Assembly: GCA_029224185.1 (NCBI GenBank)
Contig: CM055189.1
Coordinates: forward strand, 29,666,690-29,730,689
From: Karalla daura
Taxonomy: Eukaryota; Chordata; Actinopteri; Chaetodontiformes; Leiognathidae
DNA length: 64,000 nt
Direction of reading: 5' to 3'
Shown: positions 1 through 11,232 of the stretch, piece after piece
How the letters are laid out: every line of letters starts with the position of its first letter
Numbering within the stretch: position 1 is the stretch's first letter
The notes under the pieces: model-generated
Database searches by the model: none
Told to the model about the DNA's origin: nothing
Seen by the model: the letters and a program-made list of their open reading frames with translations, nothing else
Made by a program: the position numbers and the translations under genes

Positions 1-728
1 GAGTCTCCCAGGGCCTGTGCCATCTGCTGGGGTGCATTGAAGCTGGACGCCTCATCACTTTGTATTACCATGTCAGCAGACGAGACAATGGAGAAGGTAC
101 CTGAGCACATGGTTGTCGAGAAGAGGTGCTGCTGAAAAACCATACAACCAATCAGCGTGCAACTCGCTACACAAACACACCACAAGATTCTTCAATTTTT
201 GAAATGGAAATGAAGTTTCAAAGTCAAAGTATGGCAACGTTGCGAATGTTTGTTTGTGGAGTTCTGTTTTACCCATTCATTCTTTTGGGAAAACCCAAAT
301 TGGCCAAGTGATAAACATTTGGCTCTATGGAGACAACGCTTTCCCCAATCTGGAATATGAGCTCACTCTCACGCCGTAGGGGAGAGTCTCCAGAATGCCC
401 TGACACGATTTGGTGTGTGTACTGTGAGAACTGTGGCCACAGTCGCGAGGAGTAGTGTAACGTTTAACATTGATGGCAGTGGTGGGACAATGAATGGGGG
501 CTTATGGAGAGAAAAGGCTGCACTGGGCCTACGATGAGGCTCGTCGTTTAAATTTCACAAGGCGCACGGCTTTATGGCCTACCCCGCATGAGAGAGCACC
601 AATGTTCCTACAAAACTGGAAAAAATAATTTGTCTGCTGCCTAGGGTGTGGCTGGGATTAGCGTGAAAAGAGCGAAACGAGAGCTGATGTTTCAGCGATC
701 CCGCATGTCGGCCCGGTGCTAAGAAGAG

Positions 729-744
729 ATTGGACATGCCCAAT
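729..744. promoter_or_regulatory. CCAAT dyad enclosing a p53-type half-site, once per unit
   Basis: ATTGGACATGCCCAAT is a near-perfect inverted repeat: ATTGG and CCAAT arms around a CATG centre. Its inner ten bases, GGACATGCCC, fit the p53-family half-site RRRCWWGYYY exactly. The element is among the most constant stretches of the unit. The one clear change I noticed in the inner ten bases is near 45211-45227, where GGACATG reads TGACATG. A second adjacent half-site is not present, because the nearby CGCATGTCGG fits poorly. Only weak p53-family binding would be expected. The two CCAAT arms could alternatively be NF-Y-type elements. A role is inferred from motif matching only. Confidence 0.35.
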
Positions 745-785
745 GCTGAGGGGGCCTTTCAAACTCTGGGAGTCACCCAGGGCCT

Positions 786-799
786 GTGCCATCTGCTGG
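786..799 (-). promoter_or_regulatory. CTCF-core-like motif, repeated once per satellite unit
   Basis: The + strand reads GTGCCATCTGCTGG, so the - strand reads CCAGCAGATGGCAC. That fits all 14 positions of the published CTCF core consensus CCASYAGRKGGCRS. It lies 109 bp before the unit landmark and recurs at that offset in essentially every unit, always in this orientation. By eye about 57 of 82 units are exact. The rest differ mostly by one base: ATTTGC for ATCTGC in the units at 32.3, 36.1, 37.6, 41.5, 46.0 and 48.3 kb; CCTTCT for CCATCT in many units after 49 kb; GCTATC for GCCATC at 30.8, 51.4, 55.2, 56.8 and 60.6 kb; and single changes at 1.56 and 20.0 kb. The unit at 49.05 kb has two changes. 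Binding is not shown by sequence alone. Confidence 0.5.
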
Positions 800-916
800 G
801 GTGCATTGAAGCTGGACGCCTCATCACTTTGTATTACCATGTCAGCAGACGAGACAATGGAGAAGGTACCTGAGCACATGGTCGTCGAGAAGAGGTGCTG
901 CTGAAAAACCATACAA

Positions 917-926
917 CCAATCAGCG
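917..926 (+). promoter_or_regulatory. CCAATCAGCG box (NF-Y type), present in a subset of units
   Basis: CCAATCAGCG matches the NF-Y/Y-box consensus. It is intact in scattered units, for example near 150, 917, 1687, 13976+22, 17818+22, 19374, 23226 and 63852. In most other units the box reads CCTATCAGCG. The site therefore marks subfamilies more than it suggests a function shared by the whole array. Confidence 0.35.
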
Positions 927-1198
927 TGCAACTCACTACACAAACACACCACAAGACTCTTCAATTTTTGAAATGAAAATGAAGTTTCAAAGTCAAAGTA
1001 TGGAAACGTTGCGAATGTTTGTTTGTGGAGTTCTTTTTTTCCCATTCATTCTTATGGGAAAACCCATATTGGCCAAGTGATAAACATTTGGCTCTATGGA
1101 GACAACGCTTTCCCCAATCTGGAATATGAGCTCACTGTCACGCTGTCGGGGAGAGTCTCCAGAATGCCCTGACACGATTTGGTGTGTGTACTATGAGA

Positions 1199-1217
1199 AC
1201 TGTGGCCACAGTCGCGA
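1199..1217. promoter_or_regulatory. 14-bp perfect palindrome ACTGTGGCCACAGT followed by TCGCGA
   Basis: ACTGTGGCCACAGT equals its own reverse complement and is followed directly by the six-base palindrome TCGCGA. The pair recurs in nearly all units. Exceptions keep part of the dyad: GTGGACAC near 18893 and 24278, GTGTTCAC near 52556 and 57962, CCACCGT near 11978 and 15055, and a C change near 62600. TGTGG and CCACA are back-to-back RUNX-type cores. Whether a dimeric protein uses the dyad is unknown. Confidence 0.35.
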
Positions 1218-1412
1218 GGAGTAGTGTAACGTTTAACATTGATGGCAGCGGTGGGAAAATGAATGGGGGCTTATGGAGAGAAAAGGCTGCACTGGGCCTA
1301 CGTCGAGGCTCGTCATTTAAAATTTCACAAGGCGCACGGGTTTATGGCCTACCCCGCATGAGAGAGCACCAATGTTCCTACAAAACTGGAAAAAAGAATT
1401 TGTCTGCTGCTT

Positions 1413-1423
1413 AGGGTGTGGCT
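1413..1423 (-). promoter_or_regulatory. CACCC-box-like site, once per unit
   Basis: AGGGTGTGGCT on the + strand is AGCCACACCCT on the - strand, the CACCC/KLF-type sequence. It is preserved in almost all units, just after the variable A-tract. Single motif matches of this length are common by chance. Only the recurrence in the array makes it worth noting. Confidence 0.25.
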
Positions 1424-4400
1424 GGGAGCAGCGTGAAAAGAGCGAAACGAGAGCTGATGTTTCAGCGATCCCGCATGTCGGCCCGGTGCTCAGAAGAGAT
1501 TGGACATGCCCAATGCTGAGGGGGCCTTTCAAACTCTGGGAGTCACCCAGGGCCTGTGCCATCTGTTGGGATGCATTGAAGCTGGACGCCTCATCACTTT
1601 GTATTACCATGTCAGCAGACGAGACAATGGAGAAGGTACCTGAGCACATGGTCGTCGAGAAGAGGTGCTGCTGAAAAACCATACAACCAATCAGCGTGCA
1701 ACTCGCTACTCAAACACACCACAAGCATCTTCAATTTTTGAAATAAAATGAAGTTTCAAAGTCAAAGTATGGCAACGTTGCGAATGTTTGTGGAGTTCTG
1801 TTTTTCCCATTCATTCTTATGGGAAAAAGCCAAATTGGCCACGTGATAAATTTTTGGCTCTATGGAGACAATGCTGTCCCCAATCTGGAATATGAGCTCA
1901 CTGTCATGCCATAGGGGAGAGTCTCAAGAACGCCCTGACACGATTTGGTGTGTGTACTATGAGAACTGTGGCCACAGTCGCGAGGAGTAGTGTAACGTTT
2001 AACATTGATGGCAGCAGTGGGACAATGAATGGGGGCTTATGGAGAGAAAAGGCTGCACTGGGCCTACGATGAGGCTTGTCATTTAAAATTTCACAAGGCG
2101 CACGGGTTTATGGCCAACCCCGCCTGAGAGAGCACCAATGTTCCTACAAAACTGGAAAAAAGAATTTGTCTGCTGCTTAGGGTGTGGCTGGGAGCAGCGT
2201 GAAAAGAGCGAAACGAGAGCTGATTTTGCAGCGATCCCGCATGTCGGCCCGGTGCTAAGAAGAGATTGGACATGCCCAATGCTGAGGGGGCCCTTTCAAA
2301 CTCTGGGAGTCACCCAGGGCCTGTGCCATCTGCTGGGGTGCATTGAAGCTGGACGCCTCATCACTTTGTATTACCATGTCAGCAGACGAGACAATGGAGA
2401 AGGTACCTGAGCACATGGTCGTCGAGAAGAGGTGCTGCTGAAAAACCATACAACCTATCAGCGTGCAACTCGTTACACAAACACAACACAAGCTTCTTCA
2501 ATTTTTTAAATGAAAATGAAGTTTCAAAGTCAAAGTATGGCAACGTTGCGAATGTTTGTTTGTGGAGTTCTGTTTTTCCCATTCATTCTTATGGGAAAAC
2601 CCAAATTGGCCACGTGATAAATATTTGGCTCTATGGAGACAACGCTTTCCCCAATCTGGAATATGAGCTCACTGTCACGCTGTAGGGGAGAGTCTCCAGA
2701 ACGCCCTGACACGATTTGGTGTGGGTACTATGAAAACTGTGGCCACAGTCGCGAGGAGTAGTGTAACGTTTAACATTGATGGCAGCGGTGGGACAATGAA
2801 TGGGGGCTTATGGAGAGAAAAGGCTGCACTGGTCTTACGATGAGGCTCGTCGTTTAAATTTCACAAGGCGCACGGGTTTATGGCCTACCCCGCATGAGAG
2901 AGCACCAATGTTCCTACAAAACTGGAAAAAAGAATTTGTCTGCTGCTTAGGGTGTGGCTGGGAGCAGCGTGAAAAGAGCGAAACGAGAGCTGATTTTTCA
3001 GCGATCCAGCATGTCGGCCCGGTGCTCACAAGAGATTGGACATGCCCAATGCTGAGGGGGCCCTTTCAAACTCTGGGAGTCACCCAGGGCCTGTGCCATC
3101 TGCTGGGGTGCATTGAAGCTGGACGCGTCATCACTTTGTATTACCATGTCAGCAGACGAGACAATGGAGAAGGTACCTGAGCACATGGTCGTCGAGAAGA
3201 GGTGCTGCTGAAAAACCATACAACCTATCAGCGTGCAACTCACTACACAAACACACCACAAGACTCTTCAATTTTTGAAATGAAAATGAAGTTTCAAAGT
3301 CAAAGTATGGCAACGTTGCGAATGTTTGTTTGTGGAGTTCTTTTTTTCCCATTCATTCTTATGGGAAAACCCATATTGGCCAAGTGATAAACATTTGGCT
3401 CTATGGAGACAACGCTTTCCCCAATCTGGAATATGAGCTCACTGTCACGCTGTAGGGGAGAGTCTCCAGAATGCCCTGACACGATTTGGTGTGTGTACTA
3501 TGAGAACTGTGGCCACAGTCGCGAGGAGTAGTGTAACGTTTAACATTGATGGCAGCGGTGGGAAAATGAATGGGGGCTTATGGAGAGAAAAGGGTGCACT
3601 GGGCCTACGACGAGGCTCGTTATTTAAAATTTCACAAGGCGCACGGGTTTATGGCCTACCCCGCATGAGAGAGCACCAATGTTCCTACAAAACTGGAAAA
3701 AAGAATTTGTCTGCTGCTTAGGGTGTGGCTGGGAGCAGCGTGAAAAGAGCGAAACGAGAGGTGATTTTGCAGCGATCCGGCATGTCGGCCCGGTGCTCAG
3801 AAGAGATTGGACATGCCCAATGCTGAGGGGGCCTTTTCAAACTCTGGGAGTCACCCAGGGCCTGTGCCATCTGCTGGGGTGCATTGAAGCTGGACGCCTC
3901 ATCACTTTGTATTACCATGTCAGCAGACGAGACAATGGAGAAGGTACCTGAGCTCATGGTCGTCGAGAAGAGCTGCTGCTGAAAAACCATACAACCTATC
4001 AGCGTGCAACTCGCTACACAAACACAACACAAGCTTCTTCAATTTTTTAAATGAAAATGAAGTTTCAAAGTCAAAGTATGGCAACGTTGCGAATGTTTGT
4101 GGAGTTCTGTTTTTCCCATTCATTCTTATGGGAAAAAGCCAAATTGGCCAAGTGATAAACATTTGGCTCTATGGAGACAACGCTTTCCCCAATCTGGAAT
4201 ATGAGCTCACTGTCACGCTGTCGGGGAGAGTCTCCAGAATGCCCTGACACGATTTGGTGTGTGTACTATGAGAACTGTGGCCACAGTCGCGAGGAGTAGT
4301 GTAACGTTTAACATTGATGGCAGCGGTGGGAAAATGAATGGGGGCTTATGGAGAGAAAAGGCTGCACTGGGCCTACGACGAGGCTTGTCATTTAAAATTT

Positions 4401-5839
4401 CACAAGGCGCACGGGTTTATGGCCTACCCCGCATGAGAGAGCACCAATGTTCCTACAAAACTGGAAAAAAGAATTTGTGTGCTGCTTAGGGTGTGGCTGG
4501 GAGCAGCGTGAAAAGAGCGAAACGAGAGGTGATTTTGCAGCGATCCGGCATGTCGGCCCGGTGCTCAGAAGAGATTGGACATGCCCAATGCTGAGGGGGC
4601 CTTTCAAACTCTGGGAGTCACCCAGGGCCTGTGCCATCTGCTGGGGTGCATTGAAGCTGGACGCCTCATCACTTTGTATTACCATGTCAGCAGACGAGAC
4701 AATGGAGAAGGTACCTGAGCTCATGGTCGTCGAGAAGAGGTGCTGCTGAAAAACCATACAACCTATCAGCGTGCAACTCGCTACACAAACACAACACAAG
4801 CTTCTTCATTTTTTTAAATGAAAATGAAGTTTCAAAGTCAAAGTATGGCAATGTTGCGAACGTTGGTTTGTGGAGTTCTGTTTTTCCCATTCATTCTTAT
4901 GGGAAAACCCAAATTGGCCACGTGATAAATATTTGGCTCTATGGAGACAACGCTTTCCCCAATCTGGAATATGAGCTCACTGTCACGCCGTAGGGGAGAG
5001 TCTCCAGAACGCCCTGACACGATTTGGTGTGTGTACTATGAGAACTGTGGCCACAGTCGCGAGGAGTAGTGTAACGTTTAACATTGATGGCAGCGGTGGG
5101 ACAATGAATGGGGGCTTATGGAGAGAAAAGGCTGCACTGGGCCTACGACGAGGCTCGTCATTTAAAATTTCACAAGGCGCACGGGTTTATGGCCTACCCC
5201 GCATGAGAGAGCACCAATGTTCCTACAAAACTGGAAAAAAGAATTTGTCTGCTGCTTAGGGTGTGGCTGGGAGCAGCGTGAAAAGAGCGAAACGAGAGCT
5301 GATTTTGCAGCGATCCGGCATGTCGGCCCGGTGCTCAGAAGAGATTGGACATGCCCAATGCTGAGGGGGCCCTTTCACACTCTGGGAGTCACCCAGGGCC
5401 TGTGCCATCTGCTGGGGTGCATTGAAGCTGGACGCCTCATCACTTTGTATTACCATGTCAGCAGACGAGACAATGGAGAAGGTACCTGAGCTCATGGTCG
5501 TCGAGAAGAGGTGCTACTGAAAAACCATACAACCTATCAGCGTGCAACTCGCTACACAAGCACAACACAAGCTTCTTCAATTTTTAAAATGAAAATGAAG
5601 TTTCAAAGTCAAAGTATGGCAACGTTGCGAATGTTTGTTTGTGGAGTTCTGTTTTTCCCATTCATTCTTATGGGAAAACCCAAATTGGCCACGTGATAAA
5701 TATTTGGCTCTATGGAGACAACGCTTTCCCCAATCTGGAATATGAGCTCACTGTCACGCCGTAGGGGAGAGTCTCCAGAACGCCCTGACACGATTTGGTG
5801 TGTGTACTATGAAAACTGTGGCCACAGTCGCGAGGAGTA

Positions 5840-7360
5840 GTGTAACGTTTCACATCGATGGCAGTGGTGGGACAATGAATGGGGGCTTATGGAGAGAAAA
5901 GGCTGCACTGGGCCTACGACGAGGCTCGTCATTTAAAATTTCACAAGGCGCACGGGTTAATGGCCAACCCCGCATGAGAGAGCACCAATGTTCCTACAAA
6001 ACTGGAAAAAATAATTTGTCTGCTGCCTAGGGTGTGGCTGGGAGCAGCGTGAAAAGAGCGAAACGAGAGCTGATGTTTCAGCGATCCCGCATGTCGGCCC
6101 GGTGCTAAGAAGAGATTGGACATGCCCAATGCTGAGGGGGCCTTTCAAACTCTGGGAGTCTCCCAGGGCCTGTGCCATCTGCTGGGGTGCATTGAAGCTG
6201 GACGCCTCATCACATTGTATTACCATGTCAGCAGACGAGACAATGGAGCAGTTACCTGAGCACATGGTCGTCGAGAGGAGGTGCTGCTGAAAAACCATAC
6301 AACCTATCAGCGTGCAACTCACTACACAAACACACCACAAGATTCTTCAGTTTTTGAAATGAAAATGAAGTTTCAAAGTCAAAGTATGGCAACGTTGCGA
6401 ATGTTTGTTTGTGGAGTTCTGCTTTACCCATTCATTCTTATGGGAAAACCCAAATTGGCCAAGTGATAAACATTTGGCTCTATGGAGACAACGCTTTCCC
6501 CAATCTGGAATATGAGCTCACTGTCACGCCGTAGGGGAGAGTCTCCAGAACGCCCTGACACGATTTGGTGCGTGTACTGTGAGAACTGTGGCCACAGTCG
6601 CGAGGAGTAGTGTAACGTTTCACATTGATGGCAGCGGTGGGACAATGAATGGGGGCTTATGGAGAGAAAAGGCTGCACTGGGCCTACGACGAGGCTCGTC
6701 ATTTAAAATTTCACAAGGCGCACGGGTTAATGGCCAACCCCGCATGAGAGAGCACCAATGTTCCTACAAAACTGGAAAAAATAATTTGTCTGCTGCCTAG
6801 GGTGTGGCTGGGAGCAGCGTGAAAAGAGCGAAACGAGAGCTGATGTTTCAGCGATCCCGCATGTCGGCCCGGTGCTAAGAAGAGATTGGACATGCCCAAT
6901 GCTGAGGGGGCCTTTTAAACTCTGGGAGTCTCCCAGGGCCTGTGCCATCTGCTGGGGTGCATTGAAGCTGGACGCCTCATCACATTGTATTACCATGTCA
7001 GCAGATGAGACAATGGAGCAGTTACCTGAGCACATGGTCGTCGAGAGGAGGTGCTGCTGAAAAACCATACAACCTATCAGCGTGCAACTCACTACACAAA
7101 CACACCACAAGATTCTTCAGTTTTTGAAATGAAAATGAAGTTTCAAAGTCAAAGTATGGCAACGTTGCGAATGTTTGTTTGTGGAGTTCTGTTTTACCCA
7201 TTCATTCTTATGGGAAAACCCAAATTGGCCAAGTGATAAACATTTGGCTCTATGGAGACAACGCTTTCCCCAATCTGGAATATGAGCTCACTGTCACGCC
7301 GTAGGGGAGAGTCTCCAGAACGCCCTGACACGATTTGGTGTGTGTACTGTGAGAACTGTG
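5840..7360 (+). repeat. Adjacent near-identical unit pair (770-bp offset)
   Basis: Two neighbouring units match base for base over long stretches. Both share GGGTTAATGGCCAACCCC and CAATGGAGCAGTTACC, which are not found together elsewhere. Only a few substitutions separate them, such as GCTTTACCC versus GTTTTACCC near 6422/7192. This is a recent one-unit duplication or local conversion. Confidence 0.8.
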
Positions 7361-10254
7361 GCCACAGTTGCGAGGAGTAGTGTAACTTTTAACATTGATG
7401 GCAGCGGTGGGACAATAAATGGGGGCTTATGGAGAGAAAAGGCTGCACTGGGCCGACGATGAGGCTCGTCGTTTAAATTTCACAAGGCGCACTGGTTTAT
7501 GGCCTACCCCGCATGAGAGAGCACCAATGTTCCTACAAATCTGGAAAAAAGAATTTGTCTGCTGCTTAGGGTGTGGCTGGGAGCAGCGTGAAAAGAGCGA
7601 AACGAGAGCAGATTTTTCAGCGATCCCGCATGTCGGCCCGGTGCTCAGAAGAGATTGGACATGCCCAATGCTGAGGGGGCCTTTTCTAACTCTGGGAGTC
7701 TCCCAGGGCCTGTGCCATCTGCTGGGGTGCATTGAAGCTGGATGCCTCATCACTTTGTATTACCATGTCAGCAGTCGAGACAATGGAGAAGGTACCTGAG
7801 CACATGGTTGTCGAGAAGAGGTGCTGCTGAAAAACCATACAACCTATCAGCGTGCAACTCGCTACACAAACACACCACAAGCTTCTTCAATTTTTGAAAT
7901 AAAATGAAGTTTGAAAGTCAAAGTATGGCAACGTTGCGAATGTTTGTTTGTGGAGTTCTGTTTTACCCATTCATTCTTATGGGAAAAAGCCAAATTGGCC
8001 ATGTGATAAACATTTGGCTCTATGGAGACAACGCTTTCACCAATCTGGAACATGAGCTAACTGTCAAGCCGTAGGGGAGAGTCTCCAGAACGCCCTGACA
8101 CGATTTGGTGTGTGTACTATGAGAACTGTGGCCACAGTCGCGAGGAGTAGTGTAACGTTTAACATTGATGGCAGCGGTGGGACAATGAATGGGGGCTTAT
8201 GGAGAGAAAAGGCTGCACTGGGCCTACGACGAGGCTTGTCATTTAAAATTCACAAGGCGCACGGGTTTATGGCCTACCCCGCATGAGAGAGCACCAATGT
8301 TCCTACAAAACTGGAAAAAAGAATTTGTCTGCTGCTTAGGGTGTGGCTGGGAGCAGCGTGAAAAGAGCGAAACGAGAGCTGATTTTGCAGCGATCCCGCA
8401 TGTCGGCCCGGTGCTCAGAAGAGATTGGACATGCCCAATGCTGAGGGGGCCCTTTCAAACTCTGGGAGTCTCCCAGGGCCTGTGCCATCTGCTGGGGTGC
8501 ATTGAAGCTGGACGCCTCATCACTTTGTATTACCATGTCAGCAGAGGAGACATTGGAGCAGGTACCTGAGCACATGGTCGTCGAGAAGAGGTGCTGCTGA
8601 AAAACCATACAACCTATCAGCGTGCAACTCGCTACATAAACACACCACAAGCTTCTTCAATTTTTGAAATAAAATGAAGTTTCAAAGTCAAAGTATGGCA
8701 ACGTTGCGAATGTTTGTTTGTGGAGTTCTGTTTTACCCATTCATTCTTATGGGAAAACCCAAATTGGCCAAGTGATAAACATTTGGCTCTATGGAGACAA
8801 CGCTTTCCCCAATCTGGAATATGAGCTCACTGTCACGCCGTAGGGGAGAGTCTCCAGAACGCCCTGACACGATTTGGTGTGTGTACTGTGAGAACTGTGG
8901 CCACAGTTGCGAGGAGTAGTGTAACTTTTAACATTGATGGCAGCGGTGGGACAATAAATGGGGGCTTATGGAGAGAAAAGGCTGCACTGGGCCGACGATG
9001 AGGCTCGTCGTTTAAATTTCACAAGGCGCACTGGTTTATGGCCTACCCCGCATGAGAGAGCACCAATGTTCCTACAAATCTGGAAAAAAGAATTTGTCTG
9101 CTGCTTAGGGTGTGGCTGGGAGCAGCGTGAAAAGAGCGAAACGAGAGCAGATTTTTCAGCGATCCCACATGTCGGCCCGGTGCTCAGAAGAGATTGGACA
9201 TGCCCAATGCTGAGGGGGCCTTTTCTAACTCTGGGAGTCTCCCAGGGCCTGTGCCATCTGCTGGGGTGCATTGAAGCTGGATGCCTCATCACTTTGTATT
9301 ACCATGTCAGCAGTCGAGACAATGGAGAAGGTACCTGAGCACATGGTTGTCGAGAAGAGGTGCTGCTGAAAAACCATACAACCTATCAGCGTGCAACTCG
9401 CTACACAAACACACCACAAGCTTCTTCAATTTTTGAAATAAAATGAAGTTTGAAAGTCAAAGTATGGCAACGTTGCGAATGTTTGTTTGTGGAGTTCTGT
9501 TTTACCCATTCATTCTGATGGGAAAAAGCCAAATTGGCCATGTGATAAACATTTGGCTCTATGGAGACAACGCTTTCACCAATCTGGAACATGAGCTAAC
9601 TGTCAAGCCGTAGGGGAGAGTCTCCAGAACGCCCTGACACGATTTGGTGTGTGTACTATGAGAACTGTGGCCACAGTCGCGAGGAGTAGTGTAACGTTTA
9701 ACATTGATGGCAGCGGTGGGACAATGAATGGGGGCTTATGGAGAGAAAAGGCTGCACTGGGCCTACGACGAGGCTTGTCATTTAAAATTCACAAGGCGCA
9801 CGGGTTTATGGCCTACCCCGCATGAGAGAGCACCAATGTTCCTACAAAACTGGAAAAAAGAATTTGTCTGCTGCTTAGGGTGTGGCTGGGAGCAGCGTGA
9901 AAAGAGCGAAACGAGAGCTGATTTTGCAGCGATCCCGCATGTCGGCCCGGTGCTAAGAAGAGATTGGACATGCCCAATGCTGAGGGGGCCCTTTCAAACT
10001 CTGGGAGTCTCCCAGGGCCTGTGCCATCTGCTGGGGTGCATTGAAGCTGGACGCCTCATCACTTTGTATTACCATGTCAGCAGAGGAGACATTGGAGCAG
10101 GTACCTGAGCACATGGTCGTCGAGAAGAGGTGCTGCTGAAAAACCATACAACCTATCAGCGTGCAACTCGCTACATAAACACACCACAAGCTTCTTCAAT
10201 TTTTGAAATAAAATGAAGTTTCAAAGTCAAAGTATGGCAACGTTGCGAATGTTT
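7150..10254 (+). repeat. Two copies of a 1,539-bp dimer
   Basis: Bases from about 7150 to 8715 recur 1,539 bp downstream to about 10254. Diagnostic shared variants are ACAATAAATGGGGG (7413 and 8952), CTACAAATCTGG, CCTTTTCTAACTC, GCAGTCGAGAC and the single-base loss in ATTTAAAATTCAC (8241 and 9780). The copies separate at 10255, where the second has lost one TTTG and gained extra T residues. Confidence 0.85.
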
Positions 10255-11232
10255 GTGGAGTTCTTTTTTTCCCATTCATTCTTATGGGAAAAAGCCAAAT
10301 TGGCCAAGTGATAAACATTTGGCTCTATGGAGACAACGCTTTCCCCAATCTGGAACATGAGCTCACTGTCAAGCCGTAGGGGAGAGTCTCCAGAACGCCC
10401 CGACACGATTTGGTGTGTGTACTGTGAGAACTGTGGCCACAGTCGCGAGGAGTAGTGTAACGTTTAACATTGATGGCAGTGGTGGGACAATGAATGGGGG
10501 CTTATGGAGAGAAAAGGCTGCACTGGGCCTACGATGAGGTTCGTCGTTTAAATTTCACAAGGCGCACGGCTTAATGGCCTGCCCCGCATGAGAGAGCACC
10601 AATGTTCCTACAAAACTGGAAAAAATAATTTGTCTGCTGCTTAGGGTGTGGCTGGGAGCAGCGTGAAAAGAGCGAAACGAGAGCTGGTTTTTCAGCGATC
10701 CCACATGTCGGCCCGGTGCTAAGAAGAGATTGGACATGCCCAATGCTTAGGGGGCCCTTTCAAACTCTGGGAGTCTCCCAGGGCCTGTGCCATCTGCTGG
10801 GGTGCATTGAAGCTGGACGCCTCATCACTTTGTATTACCATGTCAGCAGACGAGACAATAGAGAAGGTACCTGAGCACATGGTCGTCGAGAAGAGGTGCT
10901 GCTGAAAAACCATGCAACCTATCAGCGTGCAACTCGCTACACAAACACACCACAAGATTCTTCAATTTTTGAAATGAAAATGAAGTTTCAAAGTCAAAGT
11001 ATGGCGAGGTTGTGAATGTTCGTTTGTGGAGTTCTTTTTTTCCCATTCATTCTTATGGGAAAAAGCCAAATTGGCCAAGTGATAAACATTTGGCTCTATG
11101 GAGACAACGCTTTCACCAATCTGGAACATGAGCTAACTGTCAAGCCGTAGGGGAGAGTGTCCAGAACGCCCTGACACGATTTGGTGTGTTTACTGTGAGA
11201 ACTGTGGCCACAGTCGCGAGGAGTAGTGTAAT

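Larger units (their letters stand above)
895..1664 (+). repeat. Representative satellite unit (770 bp), with element map
   Basis: One full unit, landmark to landmark. In order it holds: a CCAAT element (917-926); the hairpin-forming stretch (about 1030-1097); GAGCTC; a GGAGAGTCTCC dyad; the perfect palindrome ACTGTGGCCACAGT (1199-1212) overlapping TCGCGA (1212-1217); TTTAAA followed by a CACAAGGCGCAC stretch; a variable A-tract; a CACCC-box-like AGGGTGTGGCT (1413-1423); a CpG-containing GAAAAGAGCGAAACGAGAG stretch; the ATTGG...CCAAT dyad; the GGGAGT dyad; and the CTCF-core-like site, which has one mismatch in this copy. It also carries a KpnI-type GGTACC. By hand I count about 28 CpGs in a similar unit (35048-35818), an observed/expected ratio near 0.6. 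No TATA box, splice pattern or conserved reading frame is evident. Confidence 0.85.

Noticed and set aside
1005..1031. GAATGTTTGTTTGTGGAGTT resembles a fish miR-430 family member
   Set aside because: About two-thirds of positions match, but the seed is not preserved and the neighbouring stems do not pair with it. I treat it as chance.
1411..1417. TTAGGG hexamer in each unit as a telomeric signal
   Set aside because: There is a single hexamer per 770 bp with no tandem run. It is part of the CACCC-like stretch.
895..1664. CENP-B box as evidence of a centromeric satellite
   Set aside because: I looked for TTCGNNNNANNCGGG on both strands of the unit. The closest stretch, CCCGCATGTCGG, lacks the CGAA end. 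Centromere identity cannot be claimed.
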